Shown here piece after piece: positions 46,601 to 58,427 of a stretch of DNA of 64,000 nucleotides (position 1 is its first letter; the number at the start of each line of letters is the position of its first letter). The notes below the pieces were generated by a model. The model saw only the letters and a program-made list of their open reading frames with translations, was not told where the DNA came from and did not search any database. Source of the DNA: Ornithodoros turicata (Eukaryota; Arthropoda; Arachnida; Ixodida; Argasidae). Made by a program: the position numbers and the translations under genes. The stretch lies in the NCBI RefSeq assembly GCF_037126465.1, contig NC_088202.1, positions 32,596,213-32,660,212 of the forward strand, read 5' to 3'.

Positions 46601-46791
46601 TCATGGTAGCGGATGCCACGATCCTTTCTTGTATTCGTGGTGCACAGCGGCACACAACAGTTTCGTGGCCTGCACGTGGTTGCATGGGGAAAACACACAC
46701 GATCACGCTTCAACAGGTGTCTTTCTCGCCTCCAGTACCGCGAAAACTGGCGAAAACCGACTACACACACTTCAAAACTCACGCCGACCAT
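43699..46791 (-). pseudogene. P-element/THAP9-like transposase, multi-exon, frameshifted
   Basis: From the 5' end on the minus strand: a C2CH THAP zinc finger (CCVPLC ... VCSLHF, with an AVPTVF motif after it; residues about 44-135 of the frame from 46791); a coiled coil of Lys/Arg/Leu heptads (about 46150-46030); then the RNase H-like core with IIDEMSIQ (first Asp) and VITDNHQTN (second Asp), and the GTP-binding-type insertion with FDPNHLIKNIRTNFL. Later parts are MKVARATQIFSPVV (from about 45121), an exon with SDSTGSLFSCFRQYNG (44522-44658, AG acceptor, GT donor) and a last exon (44082-43699, acceptor TTTTCAG). Frames shift near 45880, 45160 and across the 44740/44658 junction, so no continuous protein is predicted. 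Order and motifs match Drosophila P and vertebrate THAP9 families. Confidence 0.88.
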
Positions 46792-46946
46792 GCGTCATGC
46801 CACGCGAGTGGACGCTGCGTTGTCTCCGAGCACTAGCGACACGAGGAGAAACTGCGGCCAAAAATGTAAACTCCGGCCTCACACCCTCGCCCGTTGTTTG
46901 CGCCGCGACCTGGCAGGCCGTACTCAGTTTCCATCGAGCGGCCGTG

Positions 46947-48596
46947 CTATATTTCTGCATGGAAACAGTCATTGCACGGATTAATTTAGTTGGCACGTGG
47001 ATTAGCTTATGGATGTATAGATTAGACGGAATGTGAAAAGAAAACTTTAATCAGTGGCAAACGGCCGCCACGAGTACAGAACAGGTCGTCGCGCGGCCCG
47101 TGATTTATCCAGATCCCTCTACACCCCGGAAGACTTCGACGACAACTACCGTCTTTCTCTCCCTCGTGCCTGCTACCAGGGTGCTTGTGTCATTTCAACT
47201 TTAGATGCATATCGACAATGATACGTAAGCTCGTTACAACATAATAGGGTTAATGACCCTCTCTATTTTCTTCACCCCCACCCTCCGTCCCCGTGCTCGT
47301 AATTCTGGGTAAACCATTGGCCGTGGCTGATTGCCTCATCGGTGAGGGTCGCTGAGTCCCCTAAAAAGCTCTTGCGAACAAGCGAAGAAGAAGAAGACGT
47401 AGAAGAAACTGGCACGTAGAACGAACGATACCTTGCAAAGTCGATGACATCTCTGGCCCTCGCGAATAGCTGTTTCTTAATTCCAATCCACGTAAGAATG
47501 AATCTTCTCTGTTCAGTATAAGACTGTGATATTTTTGTAAGGCAATCTGATAGAGTATTGCGCATTCACCCGTTCTCCAGTGTTCAATAGTAAGAGTAAG
47601 TACGGTCATAACCTACAACCTAGAGCAGGGATAGTTGAACTAACACCGACAGGGTATTAGAATAGTGCGCCAGCTGGACACATGTTCCACAAAGCCTTTA
47701 TACAACTTAATTGATAACGTTCAACATTGCGCACCGTCGGTTGTACATGTATCCTGTCGCCCTTTAATGCACTCAGATTTCTACGGAACTATGCGGAGAG
47801 CATCCTATCTATATGCGAATTCTACTGGCGTTTACCGAAAATCTTATACTGACTTGAGTATGCGTGTTACCCCTGCCACACAGAAAAATAACCATTCTTC
47901 GAGAGTTCCTCATAGTGCAAGAACCTTTCTCTTAACCCTTCCTGTCTTCGAGAACGAAAGAGTGGATTTCCTGACGTCTAACTTTTGAAGAGCCTTTTAA
48001 AGGTGAAAAATACGGACAAGCCGAAGAACAAGCCGAGGAAGCTCTTTTTCGAACGCTTATTTTTTTGCGTGTGGTTCAGGGGGCTTAATCACTTGCACGC
48101 GTTAGGAGCTAACGAGAGGCGGGGCACTCGTCGAGAAGGGCACGTGATAAAACACGTGCACGGCGCTCTTCGCTGACCGTTCCAGAAGGAACAGTGCCAC
48201 AGTGTGTATGTGTGTGTGTGTGTGTGTGTGCCACAGTTCCACACTATAGTGTATTGGTCTGACTACACCGAAAATTTTTGCGGTGCGTGGCGATGATTGG
48301 AGGAATTCGAGTAAGCTTAGGTATGTTTAGTAGGCCCATATAGGCAAGGATAGATGACGCGTGATGGATGGGAAACTGAAAATGGCTTCGGTTATCTATT
48401 TTCTGTCTACGCACCCATCGCGTGGCATGTTCAGCTGGGGGCGCCGACGGAAGCTGCATTAACATGACTTTCCTAAAAGGAGATGGAGGATCCTTAATGA
48501 CGAACAATGCAATGCTTGCTTTGGAAAATAACTTCAAAATTAACCTCATCAAGAGCCGGTCTGGATTGCCGTAATTTTCGTTCTCTTGTGTCATAG
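46947..48596. other. Intergenic upstream of UNC93-like gene
   Basis: I see no supported exon. A (TG)n run lies at 48202-48230. The sequence TTGTGTCATAG directly before the UNC93 ATG could be a 3' splice site, so an untranslated first exon may be hidden here. Confidence 0.4.
48202..48230 (+). repeat. (TG)n microsatellite
   Basis: An almost pure TG run about 365 bp upstream of the UNC93-like start codon. Confidence 0.9.
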
Positions 48597-51500
48597 ATGG
48601 CGACGAAGCAACCAGTGCAGCCGCGCCCGTCTTTGTCCAACATTCGCGTGGCTATTGAGGAGGACAAGACGCCACCATTGTCAGATAAGAGACGAGTTCT
48701 TCGCAACCTACTTGTGCTTAGCATGAGTTTCCTGCTCCTCTTCACCGCCTACCAGTCCCTGCAGAACCTCCAGAGCAGCATCAATGCGGAAGGAGGACTC
48801 GGGACGGTCTCTCTGGCTACAGCTTATACCGCCCTCGTTACCTCCTGCATGTTTCTGCCCAGTTACATGATTTGTCGCCTAGGGCTGAAGTACACAATGG
48901 TTTCTGCGATCTGTATGTATCTGCTGTACTTCTTTGCCAACATGAAGCCAATGTGGTTCACACTCTTGCCAGCGTCTTTCATTCTGGGAGTGGGAGGAGC
49001 GCCGCTTTGGACAGCCAAATGTTCCTATCTCACAGCGCAGGCCCATTTGTATGCCGACCTTGTAGGTGCTTTGGATGCTGCCCCATTTGTAACTGGATTT
49101 TTTGGTATCTTCTTCATGCTGTTCCAGACTGCTCAAATTTGGGGCAATTTAACTTCGTACCTGGTTCTGCGGTCCTCAGACAGTCCAGACGCCGTTGACA
49201 CTTCCAACCTACGTCTCTGTGGGTCTTCCTTCCACCCCAAGGCAGATGTGAAGCAACTCAACAGCACAAAGCTTGGCAGCGTCACCTCGCTCCAGATACT
49301 GACACTGAGTGGCCTGTATGCCTGCTTGGGGATATCTGCGATACTAATAATGGTATTGTTTCTGGACCCGATCTCGAACGAGCTTATGGAGACCAGTCCA
49401 CCATTGCGGTATATCACCGAGACCATAGATCACATGAGAAACGCCTACCAACTGCTGATCATTCCCCTGACAATATACAGTGGAATGCAACAGGCCTTTC
49501 TGTGGGGAGACTTCACGCAAGCCTTCGTAGGGTGTTCCTGGGGTGTACAGTACATTGGGTTTGTCATGATGGCGTACGGCGTGATGGACTCCATCTGCTC
49601 TATGTTGTTTGGCCTCCTGATGAGAAGGGTGGGACGAGTTTCGTTGGTACTAACGGCGGCTGTGCTCGATCTTGCCATGATGGTGCATATGGTCCTGTGG
49701 AAGCCGATGGCGGAAGATCTGTTCAACTATTTCTTGATAGCCATCCTGTGGGGAGTGGCCGACGCGTCTTGGCAGACACAGATTAACTGTGAGTTACACT
49801 ATTTTGTACGCATCTTTCATGTCTTTTTTTTTTACCGGTAAATATCTTGGCTTTACAACGATCATACAGTGAGAGATGTGGCCTGTTTTCGCTGGTCTTT
49901 CTTTTTCTTTTTTTCTTTTGTTTTGTGTGCAGCATGTAGAGTTCCCCAAGAAACACGCAAAACAATGTTAAGCACACAGTGACTTGAAGCAAAAATGCGC
50001 AGTCAACGTTGTCTCCGGATTTTCGGTGGCCTTTTTATGATCTTGGATTTGTTTTGATTATTATAGCCAAAGTAGAAAATTTAACAAAGCAAGGGTACCA
50101 CATATTACAAGTTAGGTGTCAAGGTACCACACGTCCAAATTTACATAATTGAGACACGGAGAAAACGAAGACGTCGCGTACAGTTCTGGAGAAACGTTAC
50201 GGAACTCGCGAGTGGTGTACTTTTCCTGCGGTGCGACACCCTAGCGGCGGGAGGAAGCGGGTGAGTTCATTGCTTCGGAGGAACCGAAGAGAGCACAATT
50301 AGCGACAGACAGCGGTAGATTTAACTTCCGTGGCGCATCCAAGGGATACAGGAACCACAGCTGTGTGTCGCTAATAACGCACTGTTCCACCCCTCCGGAC
50401 TAGTAAACTGACCTGCTCCCGCCTGCCGCTGGTGTCACACCGAAGAAACAGTACGCTGCTCGCGTGTTCCGTAAACCTTTGTCGGGACATGTACCAGGGC
50501 GTTCTTGCTCTTCAGCTTTTGTTTATATAGTGCAGTTAGTTTTGCCATCTTGTTCCAGTAAACGAAGAGAAAAATTAGTCTGACGGAAGGAAATTACAAT
50601 CAAAAGAACTCTACCTCCAAAAGTGGAATCCAGGAGGGAAACAAACACCCAGAGTTGTACCCAATCAAGTCACCTCTTCGTCTATGTGTGCGTGCCTCTT
50701 GGCATGGCAATGTTTTGTACCGCTGTCGACCCTCCAAACGGTGGCGGACACGAGGATTTTCCTGACTCCTTTTTCCAGCGACTGCACCAACGGAAACACA
50801 TGAACCTACATGGCTCCCTGTGTTCCTTGAAACCCTTGAATACCCTGGAATTTAAAAATGGCATTTTCAAGGTCTGGAAAAACTGGATTTTTTTTTTACA
50901 GTCGTTGAAAACTCTTTATTTTGCATCATTCCTTTTGTTTTTCCTGTTCTTATGGAGCAGCTTGTGCACATTACGCTTATCCAGAGTCAGAGCAGTAGCT
51001 AGCAGCCCTTATTGCAATAGGAATCAGGAGCAAGAAATAAAAGGCACCCTGTATTCTAATAAATCTTTCTTTGTGTACTATGATCTTTAAAATTCAGTAG
51101 TTGTCAGTCACATCTGTGAACTGATATTTCGCATTCCCCATGTATTCTCCCATGTGGTACCTGTAGCTTATAAATATTTCTGCAAAATATTGAAACCCTG
51201 TGTTTTACATCGCAGACAAAATGATTAAAGCCTGAAGTTTTCGGGAGATATTTTTTCTAAATTCGGGGGGTAAAAATCGGGTAAATAAACATGTGCTCTT
51301 AATTCACGCGAATTCGGGTAGATAAACTTCCAATATGCTAAATTCGGGGTGAAATCTGGCTCAGTCTAACTGCACTGGTTTGGTGCAAACGGTGCTCGCA
51401 ACTGCATTTGCTGCCAAACAAGTTATTGTGCATTCCTACAGACGTCTCAGTGGGGGCAATTTGCCGGGTAAAAATCGGGTTTCACCCTTAAGAGGCATCC

Positions 51501-52237
51501 TTGAATTCGGGGTGCAAATTCGGGAGAGAATCGGATTAAACCCTAAAGCCCCTTCTTTTGCCTTCTTTATCGTGACTCATGATCGTGTTTCGTTTTATAG
51601 ATTTTGAGTACAGAATCATGTTTGTTGGCATAGCATTTTCTTTGTCGCTTTTTTGTTGTTGTTGTTGTTGTACTTCGTTATGTTAATATTGGTGCTGGAA
51701 TATGCGCACAGTTCTTATTTTTGCATTTGCATATCTAAATAAAATTTGTGTATATATAAATAAAAACTTCAGGCTCTAAAAATGATGTCTGAACCTGAAA
51801 AGGCCCCGGAGAAACCCTAGAATTTTTGTTCCAAAATTAATTGGGAACCATACCTAATACTGGAACTTTAATGCGTGGCCTTTAATTGATTCTTTTGATA
51901 ATATAGTACAAGCTGTGCACTTTTTTGTTTTTGGCACATACATTGTAGAGTGTACATGCCTTGACCAGTGAACTTATCTCCGAGTAGTTACGTCTTACTT
52001 TCTTTTTCAGCGTTTTACAGCATTGTGTTCACAGACACCAGGAACGCAGCCTTTGCAAACTACCGTCTCTGGGAGGCAGTGGGGTTCATCATCATGTTCT
52101 CTGTACAGAGCGTCTTCCGCTTTAGCGTCAAGATCGCCGGGCTTATGATAGGTCTCCTTATTGGCATCATTGGGTACCTGGTGATCGAATTTCATAGCAA
52201 TACCTACAGAACTCCCACTTTGAGAGGTCGTTACTAA
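48597..52237 (+). CDS. unc93a-like: UNC93-like multi-pass membrane protein (2 coding exons)
   Basis: Join 48597-49788 and 52011-52237. The donor is ACT|GTGAGT and the acceptor TCTTTTTCAG|CG; the split codon restores Ser and the total is 1419 bp, giving 472 residues with no stop. UNC-93 family members are major-facilitator-fold membrane proteins acting in ion-channel regulation or trafficking. Matching features: the N-terminal segment NLLVLSMSFLLLFTAYQSLQNLQSSI, about ten further hydrophobic helices, the SYLTAQA region after a GGAPLWTAKC segment, potential N-glycosylation at NLTS and NSTK in the large loop, and the C-terminal ADASWQTQIN and NAAFANYRLWEAVGF blocks typical of UNC93A. Length is normal for the family. 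The 2.2-kb intron contains a foldback MITE. This is the clearest intact host gene in the window. Confidence 0.93.
50185..50497. mobile_element. Foldback MITE in UNC93-like intron
   Basis: Left CTGGAGAAACGTTACGGAAC.. and right, reverse-complemented, CTGGTACATGTCCCGAC..TTTACGGAAC pair imperfectly over about 125 bp each, including TAGCGGCGGGAGGAAGC-like and CACAATTAGCGACAGAC-like blocks. No coding sequence. Exact termini and target duplication are unclear. Confidence 0.65.
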
Positions 52238-52308
52238 CATTCTGTCATAGCCTCCGGTACATATTGATATTAAGTTTAGTGAAAAAAGAATAGCATGCTC
52301 ATATAAAA

Positions 52309-52314
52309 AATAAA
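52309..52314 (+). terminator. Polyadenylation signal of UNC93-like gene
   Basis: AATAAA lies 72 bp after the stop codon, a normal distance for a short 3' UTR. Confidence 0.65.
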
Positions 52315-52863
52315 ACCGTCTACCGTCCTCTGTTACGTGCTGTTGTTTTTTTCTTATGTATTTTCTTCAGGCATTTTGTATTAGAACTGAACATGAGCTG
52401 TACGTACAAATCATTTACTTACTGATACGATTGAGAAGGTACGAAGGCAAAAAAAATAAATAAAATAAAAGGTGATGTCAAGTCGCCGGTGGTGAGTAAA
52501 TCGGTGACATCAAACTACCGGTATAGCTCCCACCGTTCTTAACTTTGCGTTTTATTTGCGACTGTATCACTATCTTTACTATACTATCATTTGTACTACC
52601 TTTAACCCTCTTGTAATCTGTTTGTGCCTTACATGTGTGCTAGAACGGTGGGCGTGGCTGTCTTCCCTTTCTTGTCCCCTCCCATGGCGGGAAGTTGAGG
52701 CCAATGTGATTGTGTGGCTCTGTCGGGAATGGCAATTATTTTGCCAGGGGCACACGTTTCTTAGCTGTCTTCGTTACTAGTGTAGTGTAATCTTGAGGCC
52801 ATAAGTTAGGCCAAATAAGAAGGTTGGTTCGCCATCGTCGTCGTCTCTGCCTTGCGTGATATT

Positions 52864-52881
52864 TGGTGGAGATGCAGGGTA
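52864..52881 (+). other. Candidate primer-binding site and 5' LTR end
   Basis: TTGGTGGAGATGCAGGGT resembles the tRNA-complementary sites placed just after the 5' LTR in arthropod gypsy elements. The LTR would end near 52858. The priming tRNA is not assigned. Confidence 0.35.
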
Positions 52882-53067
52882 CTTGATGAGCCGAACATCC
52901 TCGGTATTCCTGACACCAGTGACGGCCCACCCACAACCTCCCCGAGCATAGGAAAAGTCTACGACTACTGGGCCTTATGCCGGAGTTTGGAATGTTGCCA
53001 GGAAAAACGTCGACGACGACTGCAGCAACGAATACGACGGCCAGTGACACAATATCGCACCTCAGCG

Positions 53068-54087
53068 CAGAGGTCGGCACTTTGGACCGCCGCTCACTCA
53101 TGCTCACTCACCAGCAACTCGACTCATTGCCCGCTCACTCATGCTCACTCACCGGCAGCTCAGCTCACTGCCCGCTCACTCATGCTCACTCACCGGCAGC
53201 TCAGCTCATCGCCCGCTCACTCATGCTCACTCACCGGCAGATCAGCTCATCGCCCGCTCACTCATGCTCACTCACCGGCAGCTCAGCTCATCGCCCGCTC
53301 ACTCATGCTCACTCACTGGAAGCTCAGTTCATTGCTCGCTCACTCATGCTCACTCAACGGTAGCTCAGCTCATCGTTCGCTCACTCATGCTCACTCAACG
53401 GTAGCTGAGCTCATCCCTCGCCCACTCATGCTCACTCACAAGCAGCTGAGCTCATTGCCCGCTCACTCATGCACACTAACATGTTCATCGCTCGCTCACT
53501 CATGCTCACCTGCACAGGAAAACTTGTATTACACGTAAGTAACGAGGGCCGTGGTCGGAACTGGGGAGATATCGCTCCTGTTGGGGCGGTGGTAATCTTG
53601 TGGGATACAGGTTATAGAGCAATGCAGGACACAGGAGTAGCGACGGGGGGGGGGGGGGGGGGGCTGAAGCCTTCTCTCGAAACCGCACCTTTGGTAGTAC
53701 ATTTCGGAGACGTAAGAGCGAGAGAGAAATCCTCCCCTCCCACATAAACCTTCCAATTTTTATTTTTTTATTTTTTGGCTACGCCCCTGATGCAGGACGC
53801 TTATCACCAAAATGTAATGGGCTACACTCTTAGGAAAAAGCGAGTCAAAAGGGAGCCAAATGGTGCTCGGACTCGGACACCATCGCCTACGCAGAGGGCG
53901 TTGCAGCGACTTCCATGATTGTATTTAATTAAGGGTGTTGCGCGCACTTCCGTCATGGATGGGTGTTAGCCTCACTCCCCAATGTTTATGACGAGGTTTT
54001 CTAGACTATGCAACAGTGAAATCCCGTACTTTTATTCACTTATTAAAATGAGCATGAGTGAGCGGCGGTCCAAAGTGCCGACCTCTG
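53068..54087. mobile_element. Inner hAT-type MITE with perfect 39-bp inverted ends
   Basis: The left end 53068-53106 (CAGAGGTCGGCACTTTGGAC..) recurs exactly inverted at 54049-54087. The interior holds the 41-bp array, then unique sequence with an 18-base G-run near 53645. The left flank is the CCTCAGCG duplication but the right flank is ATGGGGAA, so this unit has no target duplication of its own and its right end is internal to the larger structure. Confidence 0.75.
53087..53513 (+). repeat. 41-bp minisatellite array, left
   Basis: About ten copies of a 41-bp unit with conserved core CTCACTCATGCTCACTCA and variable half (CGGCAGCTCAGCTCATCGCC). All three plus frames stay open through it because 41 is not a multiple of 3 and the unit lacks stops, which creates misleading ORFs (52852-53538 and others). 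Confidence 0.9.
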
Positions 54088-54107
54088 ATGGGGAATAAAA
54101 TAAGGAG

Positions 54108-54354
54108 CCCCTTCACAATAACGATCGAAGCCCGATGGTGTCCAGAAATGTCAAAAAAGCTTTGAGTGCAGATCATTGCTGGACTGGATTGGGCATGGGA
54201 CCAAGCAATTTCGATAGGGAGAAGGGGCGAGAGTCCAGCTGACTAAGGGACTCGGACAGTGCGGTTCGGGAAAGTTGGTAGTGGGGGCAATGAAGAAGAA
54301 TGTGCTCCAGATCCTCAAGAGCGCCACAGTGGCAGCAGGTGGGAGAGTCAACTC
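54108..54354 (-). pseudogene. LINE 3' terminal fragment (Cys/His tail)
   Basis: On the minus strand the frame encodes CCHCGALEDLEHILLHCPHY, the CCHC-type tail found after RNase H in I/Jockey-like LINEs, then RTALSESLSQL and a terminal segment with one stop. It is cut off on its 5' side exactly where the inverted repeat of the 5.4-kb transposon starts. The LINE at 12290-14890 has an equivalent tail. Confidence 0.75.
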
Positions 54355-55498
54355 TTTCATCTCAGTTCAGGCAAGCCGGTCCCCTTTGGTCCTCCGATTT
54401 CGTTGATTCTTTTTTATGCTAAAGCCACACCTCTATGATGAACAGTGCCACTGGTCCGAAACTTGAGATCGCAGCAGTTGCCGAGAAAAAAATTGACGAG
54501 CGTGCTTGGGTGGCGTCGTGCGCTTCACAGAATCTTCCTCGGGTGGTACTTTGAGGCTGTCTTGTCCGCACCACGAACGCGCTAGAGGAGCGCGAATTTT
54601 TTTGCGCGTTTTACAGATGCCGGACTACCAGATGATTTAAAAAAACGGGCATTTCCTCTCACGAACTGTTCTATAAAAAATCGCGAAAACGCTCGTGAGC
54701 GCGATTTTGCGCACATTTTAAACTTTCATTACGGAAGAAGTACGCATGGTAGAATTACGAACTCTGCACCAATTGAAAGATAATTAATTGCTCTTTCCAA
54801 CGACGTATTACGCATAAATGTGAGCGTTACTGGAGAATAGGTAGAATGAGACGAACCATGCTCGATCCGTGAAAATACGCGAAGTTCGTAGGTCAATTCC
54901 TCAAAAACCCCACCTATAATTTTGGCAAAAAAATTGCATGGAATCCTGATTATATTACCTTTCCAATGGTGTAAAATTTGTGTATTCTAAAAGTTTAGAA
55001 CCGAAATGCCAGCGCGCATAAGGAGAGCAGATACAACGCAGCCATGCGGTTCCAACTCCGGCCACCCTCCGGCGTTTGTACTGATCGTCGACGAAGGGCA
55101 CCTGACTTCAACGTATCTATGCTACACTTCATTTCATCACCGCTTGTGCCTATGATGGAGATTTCATGCCATATCGTATTTCGACTACGGACAGGCTGCA
55201 AAGAAGAAACTTTGGTATCAGGTTGCGTGACGCGGAGGCTATAATATCTTTCACCCAAACTTTGTGCCCGCGTCCCATCGCCTTTGCCGGATGTACATAC
55301 GGATTATAAGTAATAAACAAACCCGCACTGGGGACACCAGACGCCAGACTTCCTAACAAAAATGACCTTGCTGCGGTGTGGACAGGTTCATTTGGTCGCC
55401 GTGTGTGGCCAATAATGCACGGACCTGCCGTCGACGATGCAGCGGTTGAGTGAGGTGTCTGAATAACTTTGGGTTCGTCAGCGTTGGAAGTCGTCTAC

Positions 55499-58427
55499 AT
55501 GGCTCGGAACATTTATAGTGAGGAACGTGTGTTTTGTGCCGATTATGCACGTCGACATCGGAAAAGGATTCTTCGCCAGAGTGGATTCACAACTGTGTCA
55601 AGCCTTGACATCGGCGCGCTGAAGGCGCTTCTCGAACCTGAGCGACGTGATGAAGTCAGCGGTGAGGACCAACTATGTAAGAATTGTGCTGCGCACTTTC
55701 GTTCAGCAATTAGTGATCTATCGCAGTCCTCGCCCGTTGCTGTATCTGACACAAACTATGTTCAGAGCAAGAACATTATTGAAGAAATTAATAAGAGTAT
55801 TTCGACGGAAAATATCGACATAACTCCGCTGCGGAAGCCGGCGTCTCTCAAAAGGAAACAAATGCCGTCGTATGCGTCACGGAAACGGAGAGAAGTTGGC
55901 GACGCATTGAGCAGGTCAATAAGCCGCAGAATACGTGATGCATATGACGTAGACGAACCGACCACCTCCGGAACAGACTGCACGAGATGTTCTAGCCTTT
56001 GCGCAACATCAGGGCCGCTTATCAGAAGTGCACCTCCAATCAAGAAAGATGCCAGATTCTTACGCTTCTTCCTGAAAACATGACGAAAAAAGAAATAGTA
56101 GGACTGATCCCGGATGCAACGAAATATGTGATAGAAAAATCAAAAAGTATGAGAGGGAAGCAGGGCGTGTGGGCCGATGCCGGACAAGTATGGTGGGCAT
56201 CCTGTCAGCGAGAACGACGTACAGGTTGCACTCCGGTACTATCTTGAAGACGAAAAGGACTGTTCTGTCCAAAGTCCCAACAAAAAAGACGTAATTCGTG
56301 TCACCAGAGGCGGGAAGAGAGTCGCTGTCGCAAAGCGCTTTATGACTCGTTCAATACGGGAAACGTTTAGCCTGCTCAAGAGCGCTCATCCGGGCATCAA
56401 GATAGGACTGACGAAGTTCTACACACTTCGGCCTAAGTGGGTTCGCACAGACCCACGTCCGGAACAGTGCGTGTGTTTGTACTGCGCAAACTTTGATTTG
56501 ATCATCGCGGTCATAAACAGTGCGTCATCCATCCAGCTAAGCAGAGACCAACTGAATGCGATGTCTGTATGTCCTGAGTCGCAAAGGACATGCTTTTTGC
56601 AAGAGTGTCGCAGTTGTCAAGGGGCCAAAAGGATCAACCTACAGAAGCTAAGGATGGACCGTGCCGACGACGTTCATATGGCTCTCTGGGAATCTGGTGC
56701 CCTCATTAGGAAGACGCTAAAGGCATCGGTAATCCTGAAGGCGGTCAGGAAATGTGCTGCTCTGTACACCAAGCATGAATATACAGGGTGTCCACGCTAA
56801 GTGTGAACAGATTTTTTAAAAATATATCAATCACTTTTTCCGAGATGAAATCAATTGCAATATAGCATATGCTGAAGGGCACTCCCTAGGGGGGCATTAA
56901 CAGATTCCTAAGGCAATGTCTTTATTAACTTTCAATAATTAACTTTTTAATTATAAAAGCTACGAAGTTGCTCCAATGAGAACATCTGATCTCTTCGGTC
57001 ACCAGATACCAAAACCGTTTTCAGAACAAAAATCCGTTCGGTAGATCGTACGCAAAAAATTCGTGAAGGAACGCCATTTTTTTCCTTTATTTGGTTTATT
57101 GCGCATCTTCAAAGAAGCGGCTTTCCTTTACCCCCAGTGTGAGATTGGGAAGGAGCACAGTGCCGCCTCATGCGTCGAAGATTAGCTTTAACTTGCGGAA
57201 ACAAAACAAAAACACAAATCTATCGGGTGACTCTATCGCGACTGCCCTTATCTTGGGCTGCATTTTCTGTTTTCTTTTAATCTTTTTCCAGGACGCAAGA
57301 GGCGATAGTGTGCTCTTTCATCCTCTCGTATTGGGGGCGAAGGAAAGACGCTTCTTTGAAGATGCGCAATAAACCAAATAAAGGAAAAAAAATGGCGTTC
57401 CTTCACGAATTTTTTGCGTACGATCTACCGAACGGATTTTTGTTCTGAAAACGGTTTTGGTATCTGGTGACCGAAGAGATCAGATGTTCTCATTGGAGCA
57501 ACTTCGTAGCTTTTATAATTAAAAAGTTAATTATTGAAAGTTAATAAAGACATTGCCTTAGGTGTCTGTTAATGCCCCCCTAGGGAGTGCCCTTCAGCAT
57601 ATGCTATATTGCAATTGATTTCATCTCGGAAAAAGTGATTGATATATTTTTAAAAAATCTGTTCACACTTAGCGTGGACACCCTGTATATACAACATACA
57701 AAGAAGCACCATTTGGAACGAGAAGGCCTTCGTGGATCCAAGACATGTCGTCATGCACTTCGATTTTGCAGAAAACTGGAGAGTCAACTTCTCAAGTGAG
57801 GTCCAAGGACGCTATTGGAAGACAGATCAAGTATCCTTATTCACCTGTGTTGTAACCACCATGTCTTCGACAAATAGTTTCGCAACAGTGAGTGACGACC
57901 TATCTCACGATACTGCACATGCCCTTCTTGCCCTCCAAAACATAACCGAGGCTATACAAGACATACTGCCCGTGTTTTCCCATGTGATATACGTGTCCGA
58001 CGGTGCTGCAGCGCACTTTAAGAACAGGTTCCAGCTCTATGAAATGGGGAAAAACAACTTGTTGCTGCGATGGATTTTCTCTGCCAGTGGCCATGTAAAA
58101 ATGCGTGCGATGGGGTCGGGGGCTCTTTGAAACATAGAGCAAGTTTGGATAACTTGCGATGTCCACCTGCTGAAGCTATTCAAACCGCTGAAGATTTTGT
58201 GTGCGCTCTCAAAAAAAAAAAAAAAGGAACACGTCACGGAACTGCTGCACATTCCGTCGGCTCAGGTTGCAGCCTTTCGAAATTCGAAAAAGGATGAATG
58301 GGAACTGGTTCGGCCAGTGACAGGGATCCGTTCATCCCATGCGTGGTACAAAGCATCTGAAAGTCATGCAGTATCTGGAGTTCAGCTAGGAAGAACCGCC
58401 GAGGACATGTTTGAACCTCGGTTATAG
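55499..58427 (+). pseudogene. DDE-like transposase of unassigned superfamily, broken
   Basis: From ATG 55499: an N-terminal part with Cys pairs (LCKNC near residue 63, later CTRCSSLC); a middle domain with RKWVR-type FYTLRPKWVRTDPRP and a Cys cluster (CVCLYC, then CFLQECRSC); and a C-terminal core with HFDFAENW, VSLFTCVV, SDGAAAHFKNRFQ and, in another frame, CDGVGGSLKHRASL. The three Asp-bearing blocks suggest a DDD/E catalytic fold. Breaks: frameshifts near 56050, 56170, 58105 and in an A-run at 58208, plus a 902-bp MITE at 56784-57685. Removing the MITE with one TA restores the reading frame across that point. The motif set occurs in many uncharacterised invertebrate proteins I recall, but I cannot name the superfamily. 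Confidence 0.65.
56784..57685. mobile_element. 902-bp foldback MITE, TA TSD, inside transposase gene
   Basis: The ends CAGGGTGTCCACGCTAAGTG and its complement begin nearly perfect inverted repeats of about 330 bp (to about 57110 and from about 57355). TA flanks both ends (56782-56783, 57686-57687). The loop (57120-57350) encodes nothing recognisable. The length, TA target and CAGGGTGTCC end fit a Tc1/mariner-type MITE. A related fragment is at 10935-11105. Confidence 0.88.

Larger units (their letters stand above)
42885..46946 (-). mobile_element. P-like / THAP9-like DNA transposon
   Basis: The ends are perfect 35-bp inverted repeats starting CACGGCCGCTCGATGG (42885-42919 and 46912-46946). 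Flanking CTATACT and CTATATT could be a decayed 7-8 bp target duplication, as expected for P elements. The 4.06-kb body encodes a THAP/P-type transposase on the minus strand with several frameshifts. A 34-bp SINE scrap lies in its 3' part. Perfect TIRs next to a broken gene suggest it was mobilised in trans late in its life, or that the indels are recent. Confidence 0.9.

Noticed and set aside
53087..53513. CRISPR-like array
   Set aside because: The repeats are contiguous 41-bp minisatellite units with drifting halves, not constant repeats with unique spacers, and the DNA is eukaryotic.
52852..53538. 228-codon frame with HSPAAQL-like repeats as a novel repeat protein
   Set aside because: It is translation of the 41-bp minisatellite, which is open in all three plus frames; the part before the array is gypsy leader and gag sequence.
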